NCBI GenBank assembly: GCA_964502885.1
Contig: CAZCXU010000007.1
Location: forward strand, 1-51,753
DNA: 51,753 nucleotides
Direction of reading: 5' to 3'
Origin: XYB1-FULL-44-23 sp964502885
GTDB lineage: Bacteria > Patescibacteriota > Microgenomatia > CAZETR01 > Amesbacteraceae
A model generated the notes under the pieces. The model was not told the origin of the DNA. It made no database searches and saw nothing but the letters and a program-made list of their open reading frames with translations. The position numbers were made by a program, and so were the translations under genes. Each line of letters begins with the position of its first letter. Position 1 is the stretch's first letter. Of the stretch, positions 7,344-14,225 are shown in pieces.

Positions 7344-7448
7344 AATACATGAATTTTAGCATTGAATATCTGATAAAATACACCATAAATACCCACGGGC
7401 GAGTGGTGAAACTGGTATACACGCAGCCTTGAGGAGGCTGTGGTCGCC
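7329..7448. repeat. 119-bp direct repeat, left copy
   Basis: Matches 8844-8962 with a few differences. It spans 15 nt of tRNA-Leu(TAA), the intergenic spacer with a TAAAAT box, and the first 52 nt of tRNA-Leu(GAG). It marks the left edge of a 1.4-kb insert. Confidence 0.9.
7397..7448 (+). pseudogene. Truncated tRNA-Leu(GAG), 5' 52 nt
   Basis: Identical to the first 52 nt of the intact gene at 8911. It stops in the variable arm (after GTGGTCGC), where unrelated sequence begins. The T arm and 3' acceptor strand are missing. Confidence 0.9.
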
Positions 7449-7621
7449 AAGTACCGAGACTATTTCTTCAAATTTGAAATATTGTCCCTTATCTGTAAGG
7501 GACAATAAATACTCAAAAAACCTCGCCAATGAAGTTAATGCATCATGAGAAATTGATTAGTTGCAATCATACTATGGGTCATAGTACAATACAGTAGTAT
7601 TACTGTCGCTTTACAGATCAT
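7449..7621. other. Hairpin-rich leader of the cargo gene
   Basis: No gene was seen. It contains three perfect hairpins: ATTGTCCCTTA/TAAGGGACAAT (11 bp, TCTG loop), TACTATG/CATAGTA (7 bp) and ACAGTA/TACTGT (6 bp). None has a following T-run. They may be regulatory or recombination-related. Confidence 0.5.
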
Positions 7622-8794
7622 ATGTCAATGCAAGAGAGTCGACGTAAATTCCTTTTCTCGTTAGCATATGCTGCTGGCGCTCTTCTTATCCCATCCTGTT
7701 ATGGTCAGGGAACCCCTGAAACCTCAAATGATCCTGAATCTGAAGTGCCCTCCAGTCACGTTAAGTTTTTAACTAATTTAGGAGATTTTTCCATTCCCAC
7801 ATCAATTATTGCACAAATAGCTACTAGAAGTAATTCATTAAATGTTTTCAGAGCGGCCAACCTTACACTTTCGAATAGCGCCTTTAGAATAGCCTCTCAA
7901 GCGCTCAATAAATCATTACCAGCAGCTGGAATATCTTTATTGATTATCGAAGGTTATGCCAATGAAAAAACTCTGCCATTTATGCAGTTACTTACTACAA
8001 TGGCTAATAGCACACAGTCCACTTTTGAAGGTACTCCCAACCTTTTTTTCAATGTAAACACCAATGAAGTTGTTTGTGTAGCTAATTGTGCAGGTACGCC
8101 TAATCGACAACCTGCAATACCAGACCTGACTATAGACCAGCAGAATCTACAAAAGCTCAATGAAGAAATAAAGGCTAAGCAACAGGCAAATGCAAACAGT
8201 TCATATGTAGCTAGAGCAACTGATAGAGGATATTCACTATCTGAAGAATATAATGGCACCTCAAATTTTGATAAAAAGCCGACACCCGGCGTCGATGACT
8301 GTGCTGGTGGTTTTGAGAAAACAATCGAAGCAGTTGACAGTCTACTGGATGACAAATCAGTAAGCGATGAATTATACGAAGCCATAACAGCCCTCAGGCG
8401 TCAAAACAATCCTTCCTATTCTGTTACAGAGAATACACTTATATTAGAACATCTCAAGTCATTTAAACCAGCAATCATTGACCAAAGTTCAGGAACAGTA
8501 TTTGAAGGCAACTGGGGTGATACTCATCAAAAAATCGCAACCAGTAATGGCGTCACCAGACTTGTCGGAACAAACTATCTCTCGAACCATTATGTCAGTT
8601 GTGCGGTCGTTGAATTTAGGAGCCTGGAAAATGTTAAGGTCCTGATAGAAACCGGATACACACATATTACGGCAACAGACATTAAATCCACAAGTTCAAG
8701 TGGTTATCTGGCAATGAACAATAATATGGAATGGATTACGTCTGATCCTAATGATCCATATAGGACTTGCACAAGACCATCGTCTTACAAATAG
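7622..8794 (+). CDS. Tat-type lipoprotein of unknown function (insert cargo)
   Basis: A 390-residue protein. The start ESRRKFLFSLAYAAGALLIPSC combines a twin-arginine motif (SRRKFLF), a hydrophobic helix and a lipobox ending at Cys (IPSC), so export folded via Tat and lipid anchoring is likely. The mature part has paired Cys residues near CVANCAG and a Cys late in the chain (RTCTRP), with no domain I recognise. It is the only gene between two 119-bp direct repeats at tRNA-Leu, so it looks like cargo. The plus-strand C excess is weaker than in core genes (13 C and 13 G in 8341-8400 by hand). A repair, phage or recombinase role is not supported. Confidence 0.75.
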   Translation: MSMQESRRKFLFSLAYAAGALLIPSCYGQGTPETSNDPESEVPSSHVKFLTNLGDFSIPTSIIAQIATRSNSLNVFRAANLTLSNSAFRIASQALNKSLPAAGISLLIIEGYANEKTLPFMQLLTTMANSTQSTFEGTPNLFFNVNTNEVVCVANCAGTPNRQPAIPDLTIDQQNLQKLNEEIKAKQQANANSSYVARATDRGYSLSEEYNGTSNFDKKPTPGVDDCAGGFEKTIEAVDSLLDDKSVSDELYEAITALRRQNNPSYSVTENTLILEHLKSFKPAIIDQSSGTVFEGNWGDTHQKIATSNGVTRLVGTNYLSNHYVSCAVVEFRSLENVKVLIETGYTHITATDIKSTSSSGYLAMNNNMEWITSDPNDPYRTCTRPSSYK

Positions 8795-8910
8795 CTTCCT
8801 CTCCATAAGCCACAGTTCCTCGTACCCCAGTTTGAGTTTTTGCTTCCGCCACCTCGGCAATACATGAATTTTAGCATTGAATATCTGATAAAATACACCA
8901 TAAGTACCGC
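8795..8910. other. Right edge of the insert
   Basis: A short tail after the cargo stop, then the right direct repeat from 8844, whose spacer supplies a TAAAAT box upstream of the intact tRNA-Leu(GAG). No gene was seen. Confidence 0.5.
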
Positions 8911-8962
8911 GGGCGAGTGGTGAAACTGGTATACACGCAGCCTTGAGGAGGCTGTGGTCGCA
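8844..8962. repeat. 119-bp direct repeat, right copy
   Basis: Right partner of 7329-7448. Here tRNA-Leu(TAA) is the truncated partner (15 nt) and tRNA-Leu(GAG) the intact one, the mirror image of the left copy. That is what integration of a circle by recombination at this site would leave. Confidence 0.9.
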
Positions 8963-8997
8963 AGGCCGTGGAGGTTCAAGTCCTCTCTCGCCCACCA
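8911..8997 (+). tRNA. tRNA-Leu(GAG)
   Basis: Class II tRNA with acceptor GGGCGAG/CTCGCCC, anticodon loop TTGAGGA (GAG), a variable arm and a TTCAA T loop. CCA is encoded at 8995-8997. A 52-nt truncated copy lies at 7397. Confidence 0.95.
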
Positions 8998-9026
8998 AAC
9001 TATTACGATTTAATGCACATTTACAC

Positions 9027-9112
9027 GGGCGGATGGCGGAACTGGCAGACGCGCTAGCTTCAGGAGCTAGTGACCCTAACCGGTCGTGGAGGTTCAAATC
9101 CTCTTTCGCCCA
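9027..9112 (+). tRNA. tRNA-Leu(CAG)
   Basis: Acceptor GGGCGGA/TTCGCCC with one G-U pair and anticodon loop TTCAGGA (CAG). It has a long variable arm. CCA is not encoded. It lies 29 bp after tRNA-Leu(GAG) and is probably co-transcribed with it. Confidence 0.95.
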
Positions 9113-9173
9113 CAACAATCCCGATGGTTCAAAAACCACAGCAGATTAAAAACCAAATAAAAATAATCTAATT

Positions 9174-9264
9174 GGACGATTCTCGCCAAAGGCGATAGAG
9201 ATTTAGCGACAAGCTAAATTGATAACTCAGTTGGTTAGAATTGCTAGACCAGTTCGACAACCGA
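9174..9264 (+). pseudogene. Disrupted tRNA-Val copy
   Basis: GGACGATT (9174-9181) matches the intact tRNA-Val start. It is followed by about 42 bp of insert, then by ACTCAGTTGGTTAGA, which resumes the D arm, and then the match ends. The insert contains two hairpins, TCGCC/GGCGA and TTTAGC/GCTAAA with a GACA-containing loop. Confidence 0.7.
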
Positions 9265-9266
9265 AT

Positions 9267-9340
9267 GGACGATTAGCTCAGTTGGTTAGAGCACTACTTT
9301 TACACAGTAGGGGTCGGGGGTTCGAATCCCTCATCGTCCA
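9267..9340 (+). tRNA. tRNA-Val(TAC)
   Basis: Standard 74-nt cloverleaf with acceptor GGACGAT/ATCGTCC, anticodon loop TTTACAC (TAC) and a TTCGAAT T loop. CCA is not encoded. The acceptor tail sequence TCGTCCAC appears again near 9407, just before the next gene, as another scrap of this tRNA. Confidence 0.95.
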
Positions 9341-9416
9341 CAAGCACAGCGCAGAGGAAGATATCTAAATAGCTTCTCTTTCAAAGTGAAGAACATATTT
9401 TCGTTATCGTCCACCA

Positions 9417-9668
9417 ATGTCAAAATCACCAGAACAACACAGTACCCCAGGACCCATATCTCTTCAAGAAATAGCCAGCTCCCTCGAACAGATTATGAAC
9501 AACAATTCGCGCAGCAGACAAGAGCGATTAAATGCACAAGGCTTACTCCGCGAAATTGAAGGGATGCAAGGCAATAGGGGACACGCATCATTATTGGCTT
9601 CTTCTGCTGAAGAAAAAGATCACGCCACACAAAGAATTATTGAAACATTCAATCGCTTTTTCCCCTAA
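9417..9668 (+). CDS. Small hypothetical protein
   Basis: An 83-residue polar helical protein (QEIASSLEQIMNN...RQERLNAQGLLREIEGMQ) with no signal peptide, membrane helix or known motif. It begins directly after a tRNA-Val 3'-end scrap and ends 37 bp before the methyltransferase start, so the two may be co-expressed. Coding status rests on length and composition only. A partner protein for the methyltransferase is possible but unproven. Confidence 0.45.
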   Translation: MSKSPEQHSTPGPISLQEIASSLEQIMNNNSRSRQERLNAQGLLREIEGMQGNRGHASLLASSAEEKDHATQRIIETFNRFFP

Positions 9669-9705
9669 TCACGACATCCATAAAATAATGCTAAAATCAG
9701 GCCAC

Positions 9706-10350
9706 ATGAAAATTGAAGGATTTCAGGATACTATCGACTGGTATAACCATAACGCTGAAGAATATGCCCGCATAACCCTCAAAGGTGCTTCTCCAGAAGA
9801 GTTAGCCGAGTTTGTAGCCATGCTGCAGCCAAATTCAAAGGTTTTAGATGCTGGATGTGGCTCAGGTCGAGACACAAATCTGCTATCAGAAGCTGGTATG
9901 AATGCAGTAGGTCTAGATCTCTCTGAAGGTCTCATAAAGGTCGCAAGGAAACTTTTTCCTGATGGCAACTTTATTGAAGGAAATATGTTAAAACTTCCAT
10001 TTCCTGACAAAAGTTTCGACGGAGTGTGGGCCCATGCATCTCTACTACATTTTGAAACTCAAGACGATGTTATCAGAGCCCTAAGTGAGTTCAGTCGTAT
10101 CCTGAAACCTAATGGAGTTATACATGTCCTAGTTAAAGCCCAAACAAGCAACAACAAAACAGCTGTGGTTTCAGATTCACTATCCAAACACGACCGCTTT
10201 TTCCAGTACTTCGACCAGAATGAAATAAAAGAAATATTAACCAAAACCGGGTTCGAAATTTCAAAACTAGAACAATACAAAGAGACAGATCGCAATCCAA
10301 GTGGTAGACCTGAAGTTGAATGGATCCTCTCTCTAGCACGTAAAAAATAA
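9706..10350 (+). CDS. Class I SAM-dependent methyltransferase
   Basis: About 214 residues from the ATG at 9706. A TAAAAT box at 9692-9697 ends eight bases upstream, which suggests leaderless transcription and favours this start over ATG 9688. Motif I VLDAGCGSGRD (SAM glycine loop) is at about 45-55, the acidic GLDLS is at motif II, and FPDKSFDGVWAHASLLHF covers motif IV/post-I. This is the Methyltransf_11 pattern of UbiE/BioC-like enzymes. The substrate cannot be read from the sequence; small molecule, lipid or glycan are all possible. It sits in the tRNA-rich accessory zone. Confidence 0.85.
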   Translation: MKIEGFQDTIDWYNHNAEEYARITLKGASPEELAEFVAMLQPNSKVLDAGCGSGRDTNLLSEAGMNAVGLDLSEGLIKVARKLFPDGNFIEGNMLKLPFPDKSFDGVWAHASLLHFETQDDVIRALSEFSRILKPNGVIHVLVKAQTSNNKTAVVSDSLSKHDRFFQYFDQNEIKEILTKTGFEISKLEQYKETDRNPSGRPEVEWILSLARKK

Positions 10351-10604
10351 CTCCAGATCGAATAACCAAATATTCGTGACCTAACAATTTATAAAAGAGA
10401 GAGAAATGATAAGATTGGTATAATATGATGAAGCACGGGCCAGTAACCGGCGGATAAAAAAACGCCGAGATACGGCTTACGCTATATCTGATCTTTTAAA
10501 TCAGTGCACAATCTCAAGTCGAGATATTTCTCAGATCGTTTCGGTTTCGCTTACACGAACCAGTCTGATCATATCTCAGCTCAAAATTTCTGCGAAATTT
10601 TTTC
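10351..10604. other. tRNA-Phe upstream region with partial copy and hairpins
   Basis: No gene was seen. It contains a TATAAT box near 10416-10421 and a 9-nt copy of the tRNA-Phe 5' end (GCCGAGATA, about 10465). About 130 bp of hairpin sequence including element E6 follows, and then the real tRNA. The probable promoter lies upstream of the partial copy, so the insert may separate the tRNA from its promoter. Confidence 0.55.
10521..10578 (-). repeat. Nested stem-loop element E6 (divergent)
   Basis: On the minus strand it shows outer pairing GAGATAT/ATATCTC, then TCAGA/TCTGA. An inner hairpin GGTTCG/CGAAACC (one bulge) follows, with GTAA in its loop. It has the same outer/inner layout as E1-E5 with more mismatches. 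It lies between a tRNA-Phe scrap and the intact gene. Confidence 0.55.
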
Positions 10605-10677
10605 GCCGAGATAGCCAAGGTGGTCACGGCGGGCGCCTGAAGAGCGTCAAATGGGGGTTCGACTCCCTCTCTCGGCA
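10605..10677 (+). tRNA. tRNA-Phe(GAA)
   Basis: Acceptor GCCGAGA/TCTCGGC, anticodon stem GGCGC/GCGTC and loop CTGAAGA (GAA). The T loop is TTCGACT. The D stem is 3 bp with a large loop. CCA is not encoded. A copy of its first nine bases lies 140 bp upstream. Confidence 0.93.
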
Positions 10678-10733
10678 CAAATGGCAACTCTCAAAAACCT
10701 CCAACCCAAAAGCCCACTCCAACTAAGTGTTAT

Positions 10734-10762
10734 TCGACAAAGACATCATCTATACATATAAT
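10734..10762 (+). promoter_or_regulatory. Promoter of tRNA-Gly(GCC)
   Basis: -35 TCGACA (10734-10739), 17-bp spacer, -10 TATAAT (10757-10762). The start point would be about 25 nt before the tRNA. Confidence 0.65.
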
Positions 10763-10794
10763 TAGCTAGTCAGTCATTCAGTTTGCGGGAGTAG

Positions 10795-10856
10795 TTCAGC
10801 AGTAGAATGTCTCCTTGCCAAGGAGAAGGTCGCGGGTGCGAATCCCGTCTCCCGCT
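10795..10856 (+). tRNA. tRNA-Gly(GCC)
   Basis: Acceptor GCGGGAG/CTCCCGC and anticodon loop TTGCCAA (GCC). The T loop is TGCGAAT, so residue 55 is G instead of the near-universal U/pseudouridine; tRNA-Val(GAC) shows the same change. CCA is not encoded. Confidence 0.92.
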
Positions 10857-10864
10857 CAAATACA

Positions 10865-11461
10865 ATGATATCTGTAAAAAAAGTTCTATTCTTTGGTTTA
10901 TCGACGCCCACCCTTATAGCGCTTTCCTTTTCATTACTCATAAGTCATCCCGCTCAAAAACATTCTCCCGATAATTACATCGCTCCAAAAGGCGAAGTAT
11001 TATCCCTCTCCACTGATTCCAATCGGCCACTAGAAAAACTTCCGCAAACTATCGGCACATTTCACACCACCGACGCAAGAGTCCACATCATAAAAGACTA
11101 TCTGCACCGCTATTCCTCACCCCTATACAACTACGCTCAAGATATCGTAACTACATCTGATAAGTACTTGCTTGACTATCGCCTGCTTGTAGCCATTGCC
11201 CGCCAGGAGTCAAATCTTTGCAAACGCATACCACCAGGATCCCACAACTGTTGGGGATTCGGAATCTACGGAGACAAAGTCACCGTGTTTGACAACTACC
11301 CTCAGGCTCTGGAAATTGTGGCCAAAACACTAAAGAAAAACTATATTGATATTGGCCTCGACACTCCGGAAAAAATAATGGCTAAATACACACCACCTTC
11401 AATCGAAAAGGGTGGTCCATGGGCAAAAGGAGTGAGCGAATTTATGTCTGACCTTGAATAA
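10865..11461 (+). CDS. Exported lysozyme-like (glucosaminidase/transglycosylase-type) protein
   Basis: A 198-residue protein. The N-terminal hydrophobic helix (about 6-26) is a signal or anchor. The C-terminal half reads LLVAIARQESNLCK...NCWGFGIYG...FDNYPQALEIVAKTLKKNYID, the pattern of lysozyme-fold peptidoglycan hydrolases, with the Glu of RQES as probable catalytic acid. Two Cys residues (LCK and NCW) may form a disulfide. It probably cuts peptidoglycan outside the membrane during growth or pilus passage (inferred). It starts 9 bp after tRNA-Gly and ends 4 bp before the next methyltransferase start, so those two genes form a unit. Confidence 0.8.
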   Translation: MISVKKVLFFGLSTPTLIALSFSLLISHPAQKHSPDNYIAPKGEVLSLSTDSNRPLEKLPQTIGTFHTTDARVHIIKDYLHRYSSPLYNYAQDIVTTSDKYLLDYRLLVAIARQESNLCKRIPPGSHNCWGFGIYGDKVTVFDNYPQALEIVAKTLKKNYIDIGLDTPEKIMAKYTPPSIEKGGPWAKGVSEFMSDLE

Positions 11462-11465
11462 AAAA

Positions 11466-12215
11466 ATGAAAGCTCACTATGACGATCCCAATTTTTCCTA
11501 TACCCACTATTGGCAGGGAAGAAATTATGAACACCGGAGCGAAGTCATCGCCATTTCCCGCCTGCTATTCGGACGAAGTTTTAATGAGATATTTGATATA
11601 GGTGGAGGCTACGGACGACTGACTCCAACACTTCTTCAGTTTTCAAAAAAAGTTTCTCTAATCGAACCGTCAAAAAAACAACGAGCAATTGCCGAACAAA
11701 TGTGGAAATCATACAAAAAAAGATTTCGGGCAGTTTCCGGAATTTCCGAGAAAATCCCTTTCCCCAATTCATCTGCCCCCTGCATTACCATGATCCGCGT
11801 CATGCACCATATTCCCAATCCCCAACGAGCTTTTATCGAACTTCACCGAATTCTAAAACCCAACGGCATTCTCATTCTCGAATTTGCAAACTCTACCAAT
11901 TTCAAATCCCGAATTCGCAGCCTGCTTACCGGCCATCCAATTTTACCTATCCCCATAGAACGTCGTAGCTCCGCAAATATCAAAAGACAAACAATAGATT
12001 TTGTAAATCATCATCCCATAACAATCCAAAAACTTCTCAAAAAAAACGGGTTTACAATTGACAAAACCTTATCAGTATCAAACTTCAGATCCCCATTTCT
12101 CAAAAAATTACTTCCGCAAAAAATTCTTTTGTGGCTTGAAAAAAAGTTTCAGCCACTATTCTCAACCATGTACTTCGGACCAAGCATATTTGTCATGGCT
12201 CATAAGTCTTCCTAA
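11466..12215 (+). CDS. Class I SAM-dependent methyltransferase
   Basis: About 249 residues from ATG 11466; a TTG at 11454 would add four residues and overlap the previous stop. The SAM loop is FDIGGGYGRLTP at about 42-53, an acidic end (LIEPSKKQ) marks motif II, and MIRVMHHIPNPQRAF with LHRILKPNGILILEF gives the Methyltransf_11 core. The C-terminal third is very basic with a hydrophobic stretch near the end, so membrane association or a lipid or polyprenyl substrate is possible. The substrate is unknown. It is coupled to the muramidase-like gene upstream. Confidence 0.82.
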   Translation: MKAHYDDPNFSYTHYWQGRNYEHRSEVIAISRLLFGRSFNEIFDIGGGYGRLTPTLLQFSKKVSLIEPSKKQRAIAEQMWKSYKKRFRAVSGISEKIPFPNSSAPCITMIRVMHHIPNPQRAFIELHRILKPNGILILEFANSTNFKSRIRSLLTGHPILPIPIERRSSANIKRQTIDFVNHHPITIQKLLKKNGFTIDKTLSVSNFRSPFLKKLLPQKILLWLEKKFQPLFSTMYFGPSIFVMAHKSS

Positions 12216-12221
12216 ATTTAC

Positions 12222-12250
12222 TTGACAATCAACTCATCCCATAGTAGTAT
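12222..12250 (+). promoter_or_regulatory. Consensus promoter of a short transcript
   Basis: -35 TTGACA (12222-12227), 17-bp spacer, -10 TAGTAT (12245-12250). No open reading frame follows, but a terminator does at 12302. Confidence 0.7.
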
Positions 12251-12256
12251 TTACCT

Positions 12257-12338
12257 AGGTTTCATGGTCTAGCCTAATCGCTTCACTGTGAGATTTTACA
12301 AAAAGCCTCGGCACTGGGCAGGAGTCGGGGCTTTTTTT
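12257..12338 (+). ncRNA. Candidate small RNA
   Basis: About 82 nt between a near-consensus promoter and a rho-independent terminator, with no start codon linked to a usable frame. It matches no RNA family I recognise. It lies between a methyltransferase gene and tRNA-Leu(TAG). It could also be a short leader whose downstream product is the tRNA. Confidence 0.45.
12302..12338 (+). terminator. Rho-independent terminator
   Basis: An 11-bp stem AAAGCCTCGGC/GTCGGGGCTTT with two G-U pairs, an 11-nt loop and a run of seven T. Confidence 0.85.
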
Positions 12339-12382
12339 ATGGTTTAAAAAGTAACTTAAGGTATAATTAAAATCCTATCGAC

Positions 12383-12464
12383 GGGCTGGTGGTGAAATTG
12401 GTATACACGTACGCTTTAGGAGCGTATGCCTCACGGCGTGGAGGTTCGAGTCCTCTCCAGCCCA
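12383..12464 (+). tRNA. tRNA-Leu(TAG)
   Basis: Acceptor GGGCTGG/CCAGCCC, anticodon loop TTTAGGA (TAG), a variable arm and a TTCGAGT T loop. A TATAAT box lies at 12362-12367. CCA is not encoded (CCC follows). The 3' half overlaps the end of the convergent dinB gene. Confidence 0.95.
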
Positions 12465-13675
12465 CCCAATCTGTACCACTTATCTCCCAAAAAACCCGTC
12501 ACCTCTGGCCTTATCAACTCTCCACCTAGTAACCTGGCAGAGTACACAGTAAAAAGTCCAAATCTGGAGTTAATCTGATCGGCAGCCTTCAAAAAGAATG
12601 ATCTTCTTTGCAACTGCGGAATTATTGATAACTGAAAATTCCAGCTCAAGTTAGAAATTGCCAATCCTGCAAATCTGACCACAGAAAGAGGGGATTCTTT
12701 ATATTTCTTCCACACCGTCCCAAATACAATCTGGGGATCCGCTGTCGCCATCCGCAAAGTCTGCCGCAACCAAAAATTTTCTTCCCCTCCGCGTAAAAAT
12801 AGACAAATAGTTCGTCCCACCATATTCATCTCCCGCAGTTTGGAGGTAGCTTCCTCCACCAGATTTCGCACCAGCCTTTCAATCTCTGCTTCATGCAAAA
12901 TGTTCGCAAATGTCGTAAATGTCCGGGATACACTTTTCGCTGGAGATAAATCACTATCAGTAGTTAATTTTGAGTCATCTTTGAGCCAAACCAACCGTCC
13001 TATTTCTGCGGGCAAGTCTACCGACCTCGCCTTACCTAAAGTGTCCAGACCCCGATCCAAAAGAAACCTGGTTCTCGATCTTCCGATTCCGCAAACCTTA
13101 TCCACACCAAGACCCTCCGTCTGTTTCAGATAATTATCCCGCGTCAAAAATACCAGTCCATTTGGCTTCTCCATTTCAGAAGCCAGCTTCGCAGCCAGCC
13201 GATTAAATGACACCCCGATGCTGCACCTTACCCATTCACCCACATCTTCATATATTTTTTGTTTCATTGTGTATGCGACTTCCAAAACTCCACCGGCAAA
13301 ACATTTCTGACTCTCGGTAACATCCAAGAACACTTCATCAATTGAAAAAACCTCTACGTCAGGAGAGAAATGTTTGGCAATGCTTATTAATTTTTTTGTC
13401 TGTCCGAAATATTTATCCATGTCAGCCGGCACTAAAATTATTTGCGGACACAATCTTCTCGCCTCCCACACGTTAGAACCTGTACCTACTCCAAATTTTT
13501 TTGCCTCCATCGAGGCCGCAATAATACAGCCACGGCCTTCGGCCTTTATTATCCCCACCGGCTTACCTCGCAAATAAGGATTAGCCTGCTGCTCCACGGT
13601 AGCAAAATATGAATTCATATCCAAATGCAGAATCGTCTTATCAGCTATACCGGCTCCGCTCCCCATACGCTCCAT
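12431..13675 (-). CDS. dinB: DNA polymerase IV (Y-family)
   Basis: Error-prone lesion-bypass polymerase, about 414 residues. The start at 13675 is set by a good Shine-Dalgarno (AAGGAG, 13684-13689); the open frame extends further up but without one. Palm motifs: ILHLDMNSYFATVEQQ (first catalytic Asp), KPVGI, and FSIDEVFLDVT with the SIDE acidic pair. Helix-hairpin-helix and little-finger regions follow. The last residues (GLERTRTSTP) are encoded by the antisense of tRNA-Leu(TAG), so the native protein may once have ended earlier. The gene overlaps the small upstream partner by 31 bp, and both are probably driven by the promoter at 13909-13937. Confidence 0.93.
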   Translation of the reverse strand: MERMGSGAGIADKTILHLDMNSYFATVEQQANPYLRGKPVGIIKAEGRGCIIAASMEAKKFGVGTGSNVWEARRLCPQIILVPADMDKYFGQTKKLISIAKHFSPDVEVFSIDEVFLDVTESQKCFAGGVLEVAYTMKQKIYEDVGEWVRCSIGVSFNRLAAKLASEMEKPNGLVFLTRDNYLKQTEGLGVDKVCGIGRSRTRFLLDRGLDTLGKARSVDLPAEIGRLVWLKDDSKLTTDSDLSPAKSVSRTFTTFANILHEAEIERLVRNLVEEATSKLREMNMVGRTICLFLRGGEENFWLRQTLRMATADPQIVFGTVWKKYKESPLSVVRFAGLAISNLSWNFQLSIIPQLQRRSFFLKAADQINSRFGLFTVYSARLLGGELIRPEVTGFLGDKWYRLGGLERTRTSTP

Positions 13676-13887
13676 CTCAAATTCTCCTTTTCTAACGCCA
13701 ATTCGGCCACCATACCTCCAGTTTCCACTGCAAAACACAAATATCTCTTTCCACCATTACTTCTCTCAAAAGTCATATTTACTCTTTTTATCTCATGCCT
13801 TCTGCCGTTCCACACAAATCGGAGTGGAGTCAATTTAGATCCCCAAAAACCCGCCTCCACTCCGACTATTTCTTTTGTGTCTTGCAT
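13645..13887 (-). CDS. Small DinB-associated protein (DUF6504-like)
   Basis: An 80-residue protein. The pattern FWGSKLTPLRFVWNGRRHEIKRV...LRWSV resembles the short SH3-like DUF6504 family often encoded next to Y-family polymerases of the DinB/ImuB type. It overlaps the dinB start by 31 bp, so translation is coupled. A role as polymerase accessory is inferred from position. The assignment is by eye and could be wrong. A GGGAGGG Shine-Dalgarno lies 12 nt before the ATG. Confidence 0.6.
   Translation of the reverse strand: MQDTKEIVGVEAGFWGSKLTPLRFVWNGRRHEIKRVNMTFERSNGGKRYLCFAVETGGMVAELALEKENLRWSVWGAEPV
13684..13689 (-). promoter_or_regulatory. Shine-Dalgarno that sets the dinB start
   Basis: AAGGAG on the minus strand, eight bases before ATG 13675, inside the upstream small gene. 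It argues against the longer reading frame beginning at 13738. Confidence 0.7.
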
Positions 13888-13908
13888 ACTCGTTTAGCCC
13901 TCCCTTCA

Positions 13909-13937
13909 TTAATAACCGAACTAAACCCGAATGTCAA
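13909..13937 (-). promoter_or_regulatory. Promoter of the small gene-dinB unit
   Basis: On the minus strand: TTGACA (13932-13937), 17-bp spacer, TATTAA (13909-13914). The start point would be about 15 nt before the ATG at 13887. No clear LexA box was seen. Confidence 0.7.
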
Positions 13938-14013
13938 TATACATTTTTTATGACATCTAATACCTAGGTCACAAAACCGTGGGTTTTCACCACACCCAAC
14001 GTCTAATAATCAA

Positions 14014-14211
14014 ATGACGTGTGAAATAGACCATCAGCCCGCCGCGCTTACCCGCACAAAAGAGCAAAGATATCGCCTTATTGGTTACAAATGCGCTTAC
14101 TGCAAAACCAAAATTTTTCCGCCAGGTCCTTGCCCTAATTGCGACACATCCGGAATATCTGTACCTACCACAATAAAAGAGCCGGTCTTGCCCATAACAC
14201 TCCCCATATAG
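14014..14211 (+). CDS. Small zinc-ribbon protein
   Basis: A 65-residue protein. CAYC (about 27-30) and CPNC (about 40-43) form a four-Cys zinc ribbon in the context YKCAYCKTKIFPPGPCPNC, like the rubredoxin-type ribbon at the start of DUF35/OB-fold proteins. The OB part itself is absent, so this is a free-standing ribbon or a remnant. Its stop is 14 bp before the cyclophilin start. Function is unknown. Confidence 0.65.
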   Translation: MTCEIDHQPAALTRTKEQRYRLIGYKCAYCKTKIFPPGPCPNCDTSGISVPTTIKEPVLPITLPI

Positions 14212-14225
14212 TAATATCCGGCTAA

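Noticed and set aside
7329..8962. Insertion sequence with its own transposase or integrase
   Set aside because: The only gene is a Tat-exported lipoprotein; no DDE, HUH, tyrosine or serine recombinase motif is visible.
8943..9149. Reading frames through the tRNA-Leu cluster (for example one containing GRMAELADALASGA)
   Set aside because: They are translations of tRNA sequence, a well-known annotation artefact.
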